From positions 124,001 to 188,000 of the forward strand of contig NZ_JBHSYO010000003.1 in NCBI RefSeq assembly GCF_042662685.1: a DNA stretch of 64,000 nucleotides, given 5' to 3'. Source of the stretch: Pseudobowmanella zhangzhouensis. Lineage in GTDB: Bacteria; Pseudomonadota; Gammaproteobacteria; Enterobacterales; Alteromonadaceae. A program made the translations under genes and the position numbers. Of this stretch, positions 45,985 through 54,893 are shown piece after piece; positions within the stretch are counted from its first letter, which is position 1, and every line of letters begins with the position of its first letter. Under the pieces are notes generated by a model, which was not told where the DNA came from, searched no databases, and saw only the letters and a list, made by a program, of their open reading frames with translations.

Positions 45985-47616
45985 ATGACTAATTACATCT
46001 TCGTCACAGGTGGTGTTGTTTCATCGTTGGGGAAAGGAATTGCTGCTGCATCACTGGCAGCCATCCTCGAAGCACGCGGTCTCAAAGTCACCATGCTCAA
46101 GCTCGACCCTTACATCAATGTGGATCCCGGCACCATGAGTCCGATTCAGCATGGTGAAGTGTTTGTAACCGACGACGGTGCCGAAACCGATTTGGACTTA
46201 GGCCACTACGAGCGCTTTATTCGCACCCGTATGTCCAAGCGCAATAACTTCACGACGGGTAAGGTCTATGAAGAAGTGCTGCGCCGCGAGCGCCGCGGCG
46301 ACTATCTGGGTGCCACTATTCAGGTTATTCCGCATATCACCAACGAAATCAAACGTCGCGTGATTGACGGTGCCGAAGGCAATGACATTGCCATCGTAGA
46401 AGTGGGTGGCACTGTGGGTGATATTGAATCACAACCGTTTTTAGAAGCCATTCGCCAGTTAGGTACTGAACTGGGCCGTGAGCGCGCCATGTTTATGCAC
46501 CTGACACTGGTACCCTATCTGGCAGCCAGCGGTGAGACCAAAACCAAGCCGACCCAACATTCAGTAAAAGAATTACGCTCTATCGGTATCCAGCCAGATA
46601 TTCTGGTGTGCCGTTCAGAAGTCGCCCTGCCCGCCGGCGAACGTTCCAAAATCGCGTTATTTACCAATGTGCCGGACAAAGCGGTTATTTCCCTGCGTGA
46701 CGTAGACAGCATCTATAAAATTCCGGCGGCGCTTAAAGCCCAGGGTATGGATGAGCTGGTGGTGAAACGTTTTGGCATCGACTGTCCGGAAGCCGACCTG
46801 AGCGAATGGGAGCAGGTTCTGTATGCCGAGTCGAATCCCAACTTTGAAGTCACCATTGGTATGGTGGGCAAATATGTAGCTCTGCCGGACGCCTACAAAT
46901 CAGTCAACGAAGCATTAAAGCATGCAGGCCTGAAAAATCGTCTGGCGGTGAATATCAAATATATCGACTCTCAGGATATTGAGAGTAAAGGCACTCAACT
47001 GCTGGAAGGCCTGGACGCTGTTTTGGTCCCCGGTGGTTTTGGAGAGCGTGGTATTGAAGGCAAAATTCTTGCTGCCCAATATGCCCGTGAAAATAACGTA
47101 CCCTACTTAGGCATTTGTCTAGGTATGCAAGTCGCCTTGATTGAATTCGCCCGAAATGTGGCTGGCATGCCAGAAGCAAACAGTACCGAATTCAATCCCG
47201 CTACACCTTACCCAGTGGTTGGTTTGATTACCGAATGGCTGGATGCCGATGGCAGTAAGGAAACCCGTAGCGAGCGTTCCGATTTAGGCGGAACGATGCG
47301 ACTGGGCAGCCAGCTGTGCCACTTAATTTCAGGCAGTAAAGTTCACCAATTGTATGGCGAGGACAGCATCTATGAACGTCACCGTCATCGTTACGAAGTG
47401 AACAATAATCTGCGACCGCAAATAGAACAGGCGGGCATGAAAGTTACTGGTCTGTCGACCGACAAAAAACTGGTAGAGATTGTCGAAATCGATAATCATC
47501 CGTGGTTTGTCGCCGCACAGTTCCACCCGGAGTTCACCTCTACCCCACGCGATGGTCACCCATTGTTTGAAGGGTTTGTGAAAGCCGCTGGGGATTTTCA
47601 TAAGCAACATAACTAA
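45985..47616 (+). CDS. pyrG: CTP synthase
   Basis: Makes CTP from UTP, ATP and glutamine. The 543 residues start TNYIFVTGGVVSSLGKGIAA (P-loop). They contain the synthetase segment LDPYINVDPGTMSPIQHGEVFV-type (key residues D72-region and E140-type acidic ligands). The glutamine amidotransferase domain from about 290 has GICLGMQVALIEFAR (nucleophile Cys) and the His-Glu pair in AAQFHPEFTS. It precedes eno by 36 bp, the usual pyrG-eno pair. Confidence 0.98.
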   Translation: MTNYIFVTGGVVSSLGKGIAAASLAAILEARGLKVTMLKLDPYINVDPGTMSPIQHGEVFVTDDGAETDLDLGHYERFIRTRMSKRNNFTTGKVYEEVLRRERRGDYLGATIQVIPHITNEIKRRVIDGAEGNDIAIVEVGGTVGDIESQPFLEAIRQLGTELGRERAMFMHLTLVPYLAASGETKTKPTQHSVKELRSIGIQPDILVCRSEVALPAGERSKIALFTNVPDKAVISLRDVDSIYKIPAALKAQGMDELVVKRFGIDCPEADLSEWEQVLYAESNPNFEVTIGMVGKYVALPDAYKSVNEALKHAGLKNRLAVNIKYIDSQDIESKGTQLLEGLDAVLVPGGFGERGIEGKILAAQYARENNVPYLGICLGMQVALIEFARNVAGMPEANSTEFNPATPYPVVGLITEWLDADGSKETRSERSDLGGTMRLGSQLCHLISGSKVHQLYGEDSIYERHRHRYEVNNNLRPQIEQAGMKVTGLSTDKKLVEIVEIDNHPWFVAAQFHPEFTSTPRDGHPLFEGFVKAAGDFHKQHN

Positions 47617-47652
47617 TTTAATTTCAACAAGTAACAAACAAGAGGGTACAGC

Positions 47653-48945
47653 ATGTCTAGCATTGCTAAGATTATCGGCCGTGAAGTACTGGACTCACGG
47701 GGTAATCCTACTGTCGAAGCCGACGTATTTTTAACTTGCGGTGCATTTGGCCGCGCTTGTGCACCCAGTGGTGCATCAACCGGTACCCGCGAAGCGCTGG
47801 AACTGCGTGACGGTGATAAAGCTCGTTATCTGGGTAAAGGCGTACTCAAAGCGGTATCCGCGGTGAATAACGAGATTCAGCAAGCCTTACTGGGCCAAAA
47901 TGCGCTGGAGCAAGCCAATATCGACCAAATCATGATTGATTTGGATGGCACTGAGAACAAAGAAAAGTTTGGTGCTAACGCGATTCTGGCTGTGTCATTG
48001 GCTACCGCAAAAGCGGCCGCCATGCACAAAGGCGTGCCTTTGTATCAGCACATTGCCGATCTGAATGGCACTCCGGGACAATACAGCCTGCCCGTGCCGA
48101 TGATGAATATCATCAACGGTGGTGAGCACGCCGACAACAACGTAGATATTCAGGAATTTATGGTGCAACCAGTCGGCGCAAAGAGTTTCTCTGAAGCGCT
48201 GCGAATGGGTGCGGAAATCTTCCATAACCTGAAAAAAGTACTCAGCGCCAAAGGCCTGAATACTGCCGTGGGTGATGAAGGTGGCTTTGCTCCTAACCTG
48301 TCATCCAACGAGGAAGCACTGGCCGTTATCGTTGAAGCGGTTGAGAAAGCTGGCTACGTGATGGATAAAGATATCACTCTGGCGCTGGACTGTGCTGCTT
48401 CTGAGTTCTACAAAAACGGTAAATATGACCTGTCAGGTGAAGGCAAAGTCTTCGACTCTGAAGGTTTCGGTGATTTCCTCGCTGATCTGAGCAGCAAGTA
48501 TCCTATCGTGTCTATCGAAGACGGTCTGGACGAAAGCGATTGGGACGGCTGGGCTAGCCTGACCAAGAAGATTGGCGAGCGCGTGCAACTGGTCGGTGAT
48601 GATCTGTTTGTGACCAACACCAAAATCCTTAAGCGTGGTATCGATAACGGCATAGCCAACTCTATCCTGATCAAGTTCAACCAAATCGGTTCACTGACGG
48701 AAACACTGGCGGCGATCAAGATGGCAAAAGATGCCGGTTACACCGCGGTTATTTCACACCGTAGTGGTGAAACGGAAGATGCCACCATTGCTGATTTGGC
48801 AGTGGGTACCGCTGCAGGCCAGATCAAAACTGGTTCACTGTGCCGCTCTGACCGCGTTGCCAAATACAACCAATTACTGCGCATCGAGCAGGAGCTGGGT
48901 GAAAAAGCAATTTATAACGGTCGTAGCGAGATCAAAGGCCAATAA
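47653..48945 (+). CDS. eno: Enolase
   Basis: Glycolytic interconversion of 2-phosphoglycerate and phosphoenolpyruvate; also a degradosome component in E. coli. The 430 residues show EVLDSRGNPTVEADV, the catalytic acid GDEGGFAPNL, the metal ligands in LDCAASEFY, IEDGLDESDWDGW and GDDLFVTN, and the catalytic lysines in ILIKFNQIGSLTET and SHRSGETEDATIAD. AGAGGGTACAGC precedes the ATG. A strong terminator follows. Confidence 0.98.
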   Translation: MSSIAKIIGREVLDSRGNPTVEADVFLTCGAFGRACAPSGASTGTREALELRDGDKARYLGKGVLKAVSAVNNEIQQALLGQNALEQANIDQIMIDLDGTENKEKFGANAILAVSLATAKAAAMHKGVPLYQHIADLNGTPGQYSLPVPMMNIINGGEHADNNVDIQEFMVQPVGAKSFSEALRMGAEIFHNLKKVLSAKGLNTAVGDEGGFAPNLSSNEEALAVIVEAVEKAGYVMDKDITLALDCAASEFYKNGKYDLSGEGKVFDSEGFGDFLADLSSKYPIVSIEDGLDESDWDGWASLTKKIGERVQLVGDDLFVTNTKILKRGIDNGIANSILIKFNQIGSLTETLAAIKMAKDAGYTAVISHRSGETEDATIADLAVGTAAGQIKTGSLCRSDRVAKYNQLLRIEQELGEKAIYNGRSEIKGQ

Positions 48946-48957
48946 TCGGTTACAGTA

Positions 48958-48981
48958 AAGGGCGCAGCAGCGCCCTTTTTA
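48958..48981 (+). terminator. Terminator after eno
   Basis: AAGGGCGC-AGCA-GCGCCCTTTTT, 13 bp past the eno stop. The next gene starts 14 bp later, so it needs read-through or an internal promoter. Confidence 0.9.
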
Positions 48982-48994
48982 TTGTTGAGTAACC

Positions 48995-49636
48995 ATGCAG
49001 CATACACAGACCGACATTTTCAGCGCAGACCATCAGGCACTTCACTTTGCTGAATTGTGCAATGCGTTGTATGAGCGGGAACTCAGCCAACTGGCCAATT
49101 CGTCATTGAGTCAGGCCAGCTTACTCAAACGCCGCTTGTCCGGCCTGAGTCACCATATAAAATCCGCCGCACGCTTCTTAACCAGCCACAACACACCGCT
49201 TGAGGTGGACTTTCACAACGCCAGTTGGCAGGCCAAACAAGCGCCCAAGGCGTTTTCCGCCAAACAGGATGGCGAAAAATGTCGTCAATGGGTGCGCCAG
49301 TGCCAGATCGGCATGCCACTGGTAGTTGCCGTGATTGAACACGGTCAGGAAAGTCTCGAGCTGGACTCTATCGACCGTATCGATAGCGAACAACCGCGTA
49401 TTCATTTGAATAAACACGGCTGGTTTAATCTGACCGGCGAATGGCAGCAAACGGGTCAGGTAGAAAAACGATGGCTGTTGCCGGATAAAGCCAGCTACAC
49501 CGCCGCCTGTTGTGGGCATACCTGGACACACAAGGGTAAAGGCCAACCACGTGCGTTAACCTTGCGAGAGCTGTTATTGTCGACCCGGATTAACTGGAAG
49601 AATCCGAAAGTGGCACTCACGACGCATAGTCGATAA
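48995..49636 (+). CDS. Conserved hypothetical protein
   Basis: I do not recognise this 213-residue soluble protein. The N-terminal 70 residues look helical (ELCNALYERELSQLANSS). The middle has a beta-rich appearance (VVAVIEHGQESLELDSID). The C-terminus contains a Cys pair (TAACCGHTWTHKGKG) and ends in a basic segment. There is no signal peptide, membrane helix or catalytic motif that I can name. The start is an ATG only 14 bp after the eno terminator. Codon use looks like that of its neighbours, supporting a real gene. Confidence 0.75.
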   Translation: MQHTQTDIFSADHQALHFAELCNALYERELSQLANSSLSQASLLKRRLSGLSHHIKSAARFLTSHNTPLEVDFHNASWQAKQAPKAFSAKQDGEKCRQWVRQCQIGMPLVVAVIEHGQESLELDSIDRIDSEQPRIHLNKHGWFNLTGEWQQTGQVEKRWLLPDKASYTAACCGHTWTHKGKGQPRALTLRELLLSTRINWKNPKVALTTHSR

Positions 49637-49737
49637 ATTTTCCTATTCGTAGACCTGGTAAAGCCAAATCCAGCTTTTGACCTCCCGTTATTATTCACTA
49701 CCCACCTTGATGACAACGCTTTTAGACAGACCCAAAA

Positions 49738-49763
49738 GGGGCCGCCCCTATCGGGAGGGGGCG
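49738..49763. repeat. GC-rich dyad in the convergent gap
   Basis: CGCCCC (49743-49748) pairs with GGGGCG (49758-49763) across a 9-base loop. An alternative pairing, GGGGC with GCCCC, exists just upstream. There is no T-run, so it is not a typical terminator. The rest of 49637-49815 shows nothing recognisable. Confidence 0.4.
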
Positions 49764-49815
49764 AAAACCGACATGATGCCGTATCAGGACCGGAACATTT
49801 ACTCAAAGTAAGATA

Positions 49816-50331
49816 CTAGTGGTCTATCGCCATGGACTCCTCACTGCGATATTTCACCTTCAGCACCCGGATGGCACGGGTAAAAAACGTGCCAGTCAAC
49901 ACCCCGTATAACCCGGCGAGCCCAAGCACCAGATTCAGGTTGTTAAATACCTCCGGATGAATGCTGGAAACGACCCCGACAGCATACTTGGTAAAAAATA
50001 TCGCCATAATAAACACCGACGGCCACCAGCTGCCTGGCACATGGAAGGAGCCCGTCGCCTGTTGATATTTGGCAGAGGAGGAAGGAAAAAGCTTAAGACC
50101 CGACAAAGTGCACACACTGGCACCAAACACCCAATACAGCATAACTGCGAAGGAATAGCCGAAACTGGACGTGACGCCGAAAAACGATAACAGCAACATA
50201 CCTGCAGGCAAGATAAACAGCACAGGTTGTTTAACCAGACGCGAGCGGCTTTGCTGCCAGCCCAGCAGGGTTAAGCCTATAAACAAGCCATACACCCAGA
50301 TTGGCGTATGCAGCAGAATTTCAACAATCAT
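49816..50331 (-). CDS. Five-helix inner-membrane protein of unknown function
   Basis: The 171 residues form about five transmembrane helices, at 5-24, 34-52, 60-78, 103-121 and 131-152. The N-terminus (LLHTPIWVYGLFIGLTLLGW) resembles small membrane proteins grouped as DUF6622, a family call I make from memory with low certainty. No charged catalytic motif is visible. It is transcribed away from the leu operon. Confidence 0.8.
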   Translation of the reverse strand: MIVEILLHTPIWVYGLFIGLTLLGWQQSRSRLVKQPVLFILPAGMLLLSFFGVTSSFGYSFAVMLYWVFGASVCTLSGLKLFPSSSAKYQQATGSFHVPGSWWPSVFIMAIFFTKYAVGVVSSIHPEVFNNLNLVLGLAGLYGVLTGTFFTRAIRVLKVKYRSEESMAIDH

Positions 50332-50636
50332 CCAGAGTCCTTGTGTTTACGATGACATCAGCATCAACTGTTGCTACCAATAAAAGGCTTCAGCAACCAT
50401 CTCATGCAGTTAGCGCTAAACTCTATTGGATAAACACAAGCATATTCAAGCATTTAAGCGACACTTCCTGTTCTGATTTAGATTCAAACGTTCAAAAGAT
50501 TGGACGACCTACCCCGGTTAAAAACCCGCACTTCATTAAAAACTCACTTTTTTAGGATAAAACCACCTTAAAGGGTTGTTTTAGCCCCCTTAAACGGGTA
50601 AAACTATCTCCAGCAAAAAACACCAGATTCGATACC
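50332..50636. other. Intergenic region upstream of the leu leader
   Basis: This 305-bp gap separates the divergent membrane-protein gene from the leu leader. Its right end holds a candidate leu promoter, TTGTTT (50576-50581), 17-bp spacer, TAAAAC (50599-50604). Around it are two copies of a CCTTAAA-n-GGGT element (about 50565-50576 and 50588-50600) that may be an operator. The left 200 bp is AT-rich with no gene I can support. Confidence 0.4.
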
Positions 50637-50696
50637 ATGAAAATTCAACGCATTGCTCTTCTTCTACTCCTAATGGCAGCAAGACTGCACGGGTAG
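50637..50696 (+). CDS. leuL: leu operon leader peptide
   Basis: A 19-residue reading frame, MKIQRIALLLLLMAARLHG, with five consecutive leucine codons (CTT CTT CTA CTC CTA, 50658-50672) and a sixth (CTG) further on. It sits 28 bp before an intrinsic terminator and about 120 bp before leuA. Ribosome stalling at the Leu codons when charged tRNA-Leu is scarce would control read-through into leuABCD. The ribosome site is weak. Confidence 0.88.
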   Translation: MKIQRIALLLLLMAARLHG

Positions 50697-50752
50697 ACTG
50701 TAAGCAATAGCGACAGTTTTCGACAAAAACCCGTGCACCGCACGGGTTTTTT
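50686..50752 (+). promoter_or_regulatory. leu operon transcription attenuator
   Basis: The terminator is ACCCGTGC-ACC-GCACGGGT plus TTTTTT (50729-50752). The end of the leader frame contains TGCACGGGT (50686-50694), a perfect 9-base complement of ACCCGTGCA (50729-50737), and so forms the competing antiterminator. A ribosome reaching the TAG stop at 50694-50696 would cover this arm and let the terminator form; one stalled on the Leu codons would leave it free. Confidence 0.9.
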
Positions 50753-50817
50753 CATATCTGGCTTGGCGAAATATTTATCCTAATTTATCAATAATGGCGA
50801 ACACAGGAGTAAGGGCA

Positions 50818-52383
50818 ATGAATGACAGGGTATTGATATTTGATACCACCTTGCGTGATGGCGAGCAGGCGCTGCCAGCGAGCCTCACCATGAAAGAGAA
50901 AGTACAAATTGCCCTGGCTTTGGAACGACTCGGCGTCGACATTATTGAGGCCGGTTTCCCGGTATCCTCACCCGGCGATTTTCAATCGGTGCAGGCCATC
51001 GCTCGCCAGGTAAAGAATTCAGTCGTCGCGGGTTTATCCCGCGCAGTCGATGCAGATATCGATGCCTGCGGTGAAGCATTAAAAGTCGCCGAACGCTTTC
51101 GAATCCATACGTTTATTGCGACCTCCGCTATCCACGTGGACAGCAAATTACGTAAATCTCAGGATGAAGTGGTCGACATGGCCGTGCGCGCCATCGGCCG
51201 GGCTCGTCGCTATACCGATGACGTGGAGTTTTCCTGTGAAGACGCCGGCCGTACCCATATCGACTATCTGTGCCGTATGGTCGAAGCCGCAATCAACGCT
51301 GGGGCAACTACGGTAAATATTCCGGATACGGTCGGTTATACCATTCCCAGTGAATTTGGTGGCATTATCCACAACCTGTTTAACCGGGTACCCAATATCG
51401 ATAAAGCGGTAATTTCTGTGCATTGTCATAACGATTTGGGCCTGGCGGTGGCCAACTCGCTGGCGGCGGTCGAGCATGGTGCACGGCAAATTGAATGCAC
51501 TATCAATGGTATTGGTGAGCGCGCTGGCAACTGTTCACTGGAAGAAGTGGCGATGATCCTGAAAACCCGTGAAGCGCTGGTGGGTCTGCGTACCGGGATT
51601 AACTCACAGGAAATCTATCGCACCTCCAAACTGGTCAGCCAATTGTGCAATATGCCTGTACAGGCCAATAAAGCCATTGTTGGCAGCAATGCATTCAGCC
51701 ATTCCTCAGGGATCCATCAGGATGGGGTTTTAAAAGCGCAAAATACCTACGAAATCATGACGCCGGAAAGCGTCGGCATTAATAAAAACACCCTGAATCT
51801 GACCTCCCGCTCCGGTCGCCATGTGATTAAACACCGCATGCAGGAACTGGGTTATCAGGAGTCGGATTACGATTTAGACACGCTGTACAGCAATTTTCTG
51901 GCACTGGCAGATAAGAAAGGCCAGGTGTATGACTACGATCTGGAAGCACTGGTGTTTTTCGACCAGCAAAAACACCAGCAAGCCCGCTATGAATTAACCT
52001 ATTTACAAGCTAACGCAGGACGCAATATCGTGCCCAGCGCCACGGTTAAATTACGTATCGGCGAGGATCAGGAAGTGACAGCTACGGCGGTAGGCAATGG
52101 TCCGGTGGACGCGGCATTTAATGCGATTATTCAGGCGACCGGCGTGAGCGACATTGACATCGTTGACTTTAAACTGGACTCAAAAGGCGAAGGCGCCGAT
52201 GCGCTGGCACAGGTAAGCGTGGTTGCCGAATACCATGGTCGCCGTTTTCACGGTATTGGCCTTGCCACCGATATTGTTGAGTCCGGGGTCAAGGCATTGA
52301 TCTTCGTGCTGAATAACACCCATATGGCCGACCAAATTGATATCCAGCGTCAGCAATCTGGCCTGAAAATTAGCGGAGTATAA
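50818..52383 (+). CDS. leuA: 2-isopropylmalate synthase
   Basis: First committed step of leucine synthesis, condensing acetyl-CoA with 2-oxoisovalerate. I start it at ATG 50818 (MNDRVLIFDTTLRDGEQ) with AGGAGTAAGG upstream, giving 521 residues (523 in E. coli); the frame extends eight codons earlier to ATG 50794, which would lie upstream of the ribosome site. Metal and substrate motifs are FDTTLRDGEQ and VHCHNDLGLAVAN, then GIGERAGNCSLEE. The C-terminal leucine-binding regulatory domain ends at about 515. First gene of leuABCD, controlled by the leader attenuator. Confidence 0.97.
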   Translation: MNDRVLIFDTTLRDGEQALPASLTMKEKVQIALALERLGVDIIEAGFPVSSPGDFQSVQAIARQVKNSVVAGLSRAVDADIDACGEALKVAERFRIHTFIATSAIHVDSKLRKSQDEVVDMAVRAIGRARRYTDDVEFSCEDAGRTHIDYLCRMVEAAINAGATTVNIPDTVGYTIPSEFGGIIHNLFNRVPNIDKAVISVHCHNDLGLAVANSLAAVEHGARQIECTINGIGERAGNCSLEEVAMILKTREALVGLRTGINSQEIYRTSKLVSQLCNMPVQANKAIVGSNAFSHSSGIHQDGVLKAQNTYEIMTPESVGINKNTLNLTSRSGRHVIKHRMQELGYQESDYDLDTLYSNFLALADKKGQVYDYDLEALVFFDQQKHQQARYELTYLQANAGRNIVPSATVKLRIGEDQEVTATAVGNGPVDAAFNAIIQATGVSDIDIVDFKLDSKGEGADALAQVSVVAEYHGRRFHGIGLATDIVESGVKALIFVLNNTHMADQIDIQRQQSGLKISGV

Positions 52384-52385
52384 GG

Positions 52386-53480
52386 ATGAGTAGTTTTAAT
52401 ATCGCAGTCTTGGCCGGCGATGGAATCGGCCCTGAGGTCATGGCCGAAGCCGTCAAAGTACTGCGTTGTATCGAACAAAAATTTAATCTGTCGTTTACCT
52501 TAAACGCATTTGATGTAGGCGGCTGCGCTATCGATAAGCATGGCCATGCCCTGCCCGCTGCCACTTTGGCAGGCTGTGAAGCCGCACAGGCCATTTTATT
52601 TGGCTCAATTGGCGGCCCCAAATGGGATGCGCTGCCACTGGAACAACGTCCGGAACGCGCTGCACTGTTAACCCTGCGTAGTCATTTCGATTTATTCGGC
52701 AATTTGCGTCCTGCCAAAATCTATCCCGGCCTGGAAGCCTTATCACCACTTCGTGCAGACATTGCCGCCAGCGGATTTGATGTATTAGTGGTGCGTGAAC
52801 TAACCAGTGGGATTTATTTCGGTCAGCCCAAGGGATTAAGCGGCGAAGGCGAAGAACAATACGCCTTCGATACCATGCGTTATAGCCGTCGTGAAATTCG
52901 CCGAATTGCGGTTGCTGCATTCGAAGCGGCGCGTTTGCGTGGCAAAAAAGTCACCTCCGTAGACAAAGCCAATGTCCTGGTGTGCAGCCGTTTATGGCGT
53001 GAAGTGACTGAAGAGGTTAGCAAAGATTATCCGGATGTGACGCTGGAACATATCTATATAGACAACGCAACTATGCAACTCATTCGCTACCCGAACCAAT
53101 TCGATGTATTGCTGTGTTCCAACCTGTTTGGCGACATTATCAGTGACGAATGCGCCATGATCACCGGTTCGATGGGGTTATTACCATCTGCCAGCATCAA
53201 TGCCGACGGGTTCGGGTTATATGAACCGGCCGGCGGCAGTGCACCGGATATCGCAGGTAAAGGCCTCGCCAATCCACTGGCACAAATTTTATCTGCGGCG
53301 ATGTTGCTACGCTACAGCCTTAACCAACAGGAGGCGGCGGATGCGATTGAACAGGCCGTGCTGGCAACCCTGGCCAGTGGCGTACTGACCGCAGAATTAC
53401 TCGCCCCCGCCGAGCGCCATCTGGCGAAATCCACTGCCGACGTCGGTGACGCGGTATGTCATCATATTTTGGAGCTGTAA
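52386..53480 (+). CDS. leuB: 3-isopropylmalate dehydrogenase
   Basis: NAD-dependent oxidative decarboxylation of 3-isopropylmalate. The 364 residues have AVLAGDGIGPEVMAEAVKVL at the start, the substrate segment VVRELTSGIYFGQPKG, SVDKANVL, the metal site LCSNLFGDIISDECAMITGS and the NAD-binding EPAGGSAPDIAGKG. It starts 2 bp after leuA stops, with AAGGATG as ribosome site. Confidence 0.98.
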   Translation: MSSFNIAVLAGDGIGPEVMAEAVKVLRCIEQKFNLSFTLNAFDVGGCAIDKHGHALPAATLAGCEAAQAILFGSIGGPKWDALPLEQRPERAALLTLRSHFDLFGNLRPAKIYPGLEALSPLRADIAASGFDVLVVRELTSGIYFGQPKGLSGEGEEQYAFDTMRYSRREIRRIAVAAFEAARLRGKKVTSVDKANVLVCSRLWREVTEEVSKDYPDVTLEHIYIDNATMQLIRYPNQFDVLLCSNLFGDIISDECAMITGSMGLLPSASINADGFGLYEPAGGSAPDIAGKGLANPLAQILSAAMLLRYSLNQQEAADAIEQAVLATLASGVLTAELLAPAERHLAKSTADVGDAVCHHILEL

Positions 53481-53483
53481 CCC

Positions 53484-54893
53484 ATGGGAAAAAGCTTATT
53501 TGATAAAGTCTGGGATGCCCATATCGTCAGCCAAAACGGCGATGATTGTCTGTTGTATATCGATCGGCATTTGATTCATGAAGTAACGTCACCACAGGCC
53601 TTTGCCGGCTTGAACGACAAAGGTCGCAAGGTACGTCGCCCGGATCGCACGTTTGCGACCATGGACCATAGTATTTCTACTCGCTCACTGGCGCTGGATG
53701 CCTGTGGCCCCACCAATGCCCTGCAACTGCGCACCCTGATGCAAAACTGCGAAGCACATGGTATCTCGCTTTATCCGGTTGGCCATCAGAAACAAGGCAT
53801 CGTGCATGTTATTGGCCCGGAGCGCGGCTTGATTCTGCCCGGAATGACAGTGGTGTGTGGTGATTCTCACACGGCCACCCATGGTGCATTTGGCGCATTG
53901 GCGTTCGGTATCGGTACCTCTCAGGTTGAGCACGTGCTGGCCACTCAAACCTTGAAACAGGTCAAACCGAAGAGCATGAAAATCGAGGTCAACGGCGAGC
54001 TGGGTCTGGGCGTTACCGCCAAAGACATTATCCTCGCAATTATCGGCAAAATCGGTCACGCCGGCGCCACTGGCCACGTCATTGAATACGCCGGCAGTGC
54101 CATTGAAGGCTTGTCCATGGAAGCGCGCATGACCATCTGCAATATGAGCATCGAAGCCGGTGCCAAGGCAGGCATGATTGCTCCTGATGCCGTCACATTC
54201 GCGTACCTGCAAGGACGTGAATTTGCCCCTCAAGGCCATAGCTGGCAACAGGCACTTGAATGGTGGCAGAGTTTACCCAGCGATGCCGACGCTCATTTCG
54301 ATTCCATCGTCCGCTTAGACGCGGCAGATATTGCCCCTCAGGTCACCTGGGGCACCAATCCAGGTCAGGTGAGTTCAGTAACAACACCTGTGCCCGCACC
54401 ACAGGATTTCAGCGACGAGGTAGAACAAACCTCCTGTCAAAAAGCGCTCACTTATATGGGCTTAACCCCGGGGCAGCATCTCACCGATGTAGCGGTCAGC
54501 CACGTGTTTATTGGCTCCTGCACCAACAGCCGCATCGAAGATTTGCGCGCCGCAGCAGACATCGCCAAACGTGGCCGCGTCGCCAGCAGCGTAACTGCGA
54601 TTGTAGTGCCGGGTTCCAACGAAGTGAAACAGCAGGCCGAAGCGGAAGGGTTAGATCAAATTTTCCTGCAAGCCGGATTCGAATGGCGCTTACCGGGCTG
54701 TTCCATGTGTCTAGGCATGAATGATGATATCCTCGGCCCGGGCGATCGCTGTGCATCCACCAGTAACCGGAACTTCGAAGGCCGTCAGGGGCGCGGAGCC
54801 CGCACCCATTTAGTCAGCCCGGCAATGGCTGCTGCGGCTGCGCTGCACGGACATTTTGTTGACGTCAGAACGTTAAACGGGAGTCACTCATGA
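53484..54893 (+). CDS. leuC: 3-isopropylmalate dehydratase large subunit
   Basis: Aconitase-family [4Fe-4S] isomerase subunit acting with LeuD. The 469 residues carry the cluster cysteines in FIGSCTNSRIEDLRAAA and PGCSMCLGMNDD. The family segments VCGDSHTATHGAFGALAFG and RNFEGRQGRGARTHLVSP are also present. Its cluster links leucine synthesis to the isc genes in the window. It overlaps leuD by 4 bp (ATGA). Confidence 0.98.
   Translation: MGKSLFDKVWDAHIVSQNGDDCLLYIDRHLIHEVTSPQAFAGLNDKGRKVRRPDRTFATMDHSISTRSLALDACGPTNALQLRTLMQNCEAHGISLYPVGHQKQGIVHVIGPERGLILPGMTVVCGDSHTATHGAFGALAFGIGTSQVEHVLATQTLKQVKPKSMKIEVNGELGLGVTAKDIILAIIGKIGHAGATGHVIEYAGSAIEGLSMEARMTICNMSIEAGAKAGMIAPDAVTFAYLQGREFAPQGHSWQQALEWWQSLPSDADAHFDSIVRLDAADIAPQVTWGTNPGQVSSVTTPVPAPQDFSDEVEQTSCQKALTYMGLTPGQHLTDVAVSHVFIGSCTNSRIEDLRAAADIAKRGRVASSVTAIVVPGSNEVKQQAEAEGLDQIFLQAGFEWRLPGCSMCLGMNDDILGPGDRCASTSNRNFEGRQGRGARTHLVSPAMAAAAALHGHFVDVRTLNGSHS

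Noticed and set aside
49637..49815. Possible riboswitch or small RNA in the GC-rich convergent gap.
   Set aside because: Only one simple dyad is visible; no known riboswitch core, promoter or T-run could be found by eye.
52528..52920. Open frame of 130 codons on the minus strand antisense to leuB.
   Set aside because: It lies fully inside conserved leuB coding sequence and shows no domain or initiation signal.
53685..54248. Open frame of 187 codons on the minus strand antisense to leuC.
   Set aside because: leuC is a full-length, well conserved gene here; the antisense frame has no recognisable protein features and no ribosome site.
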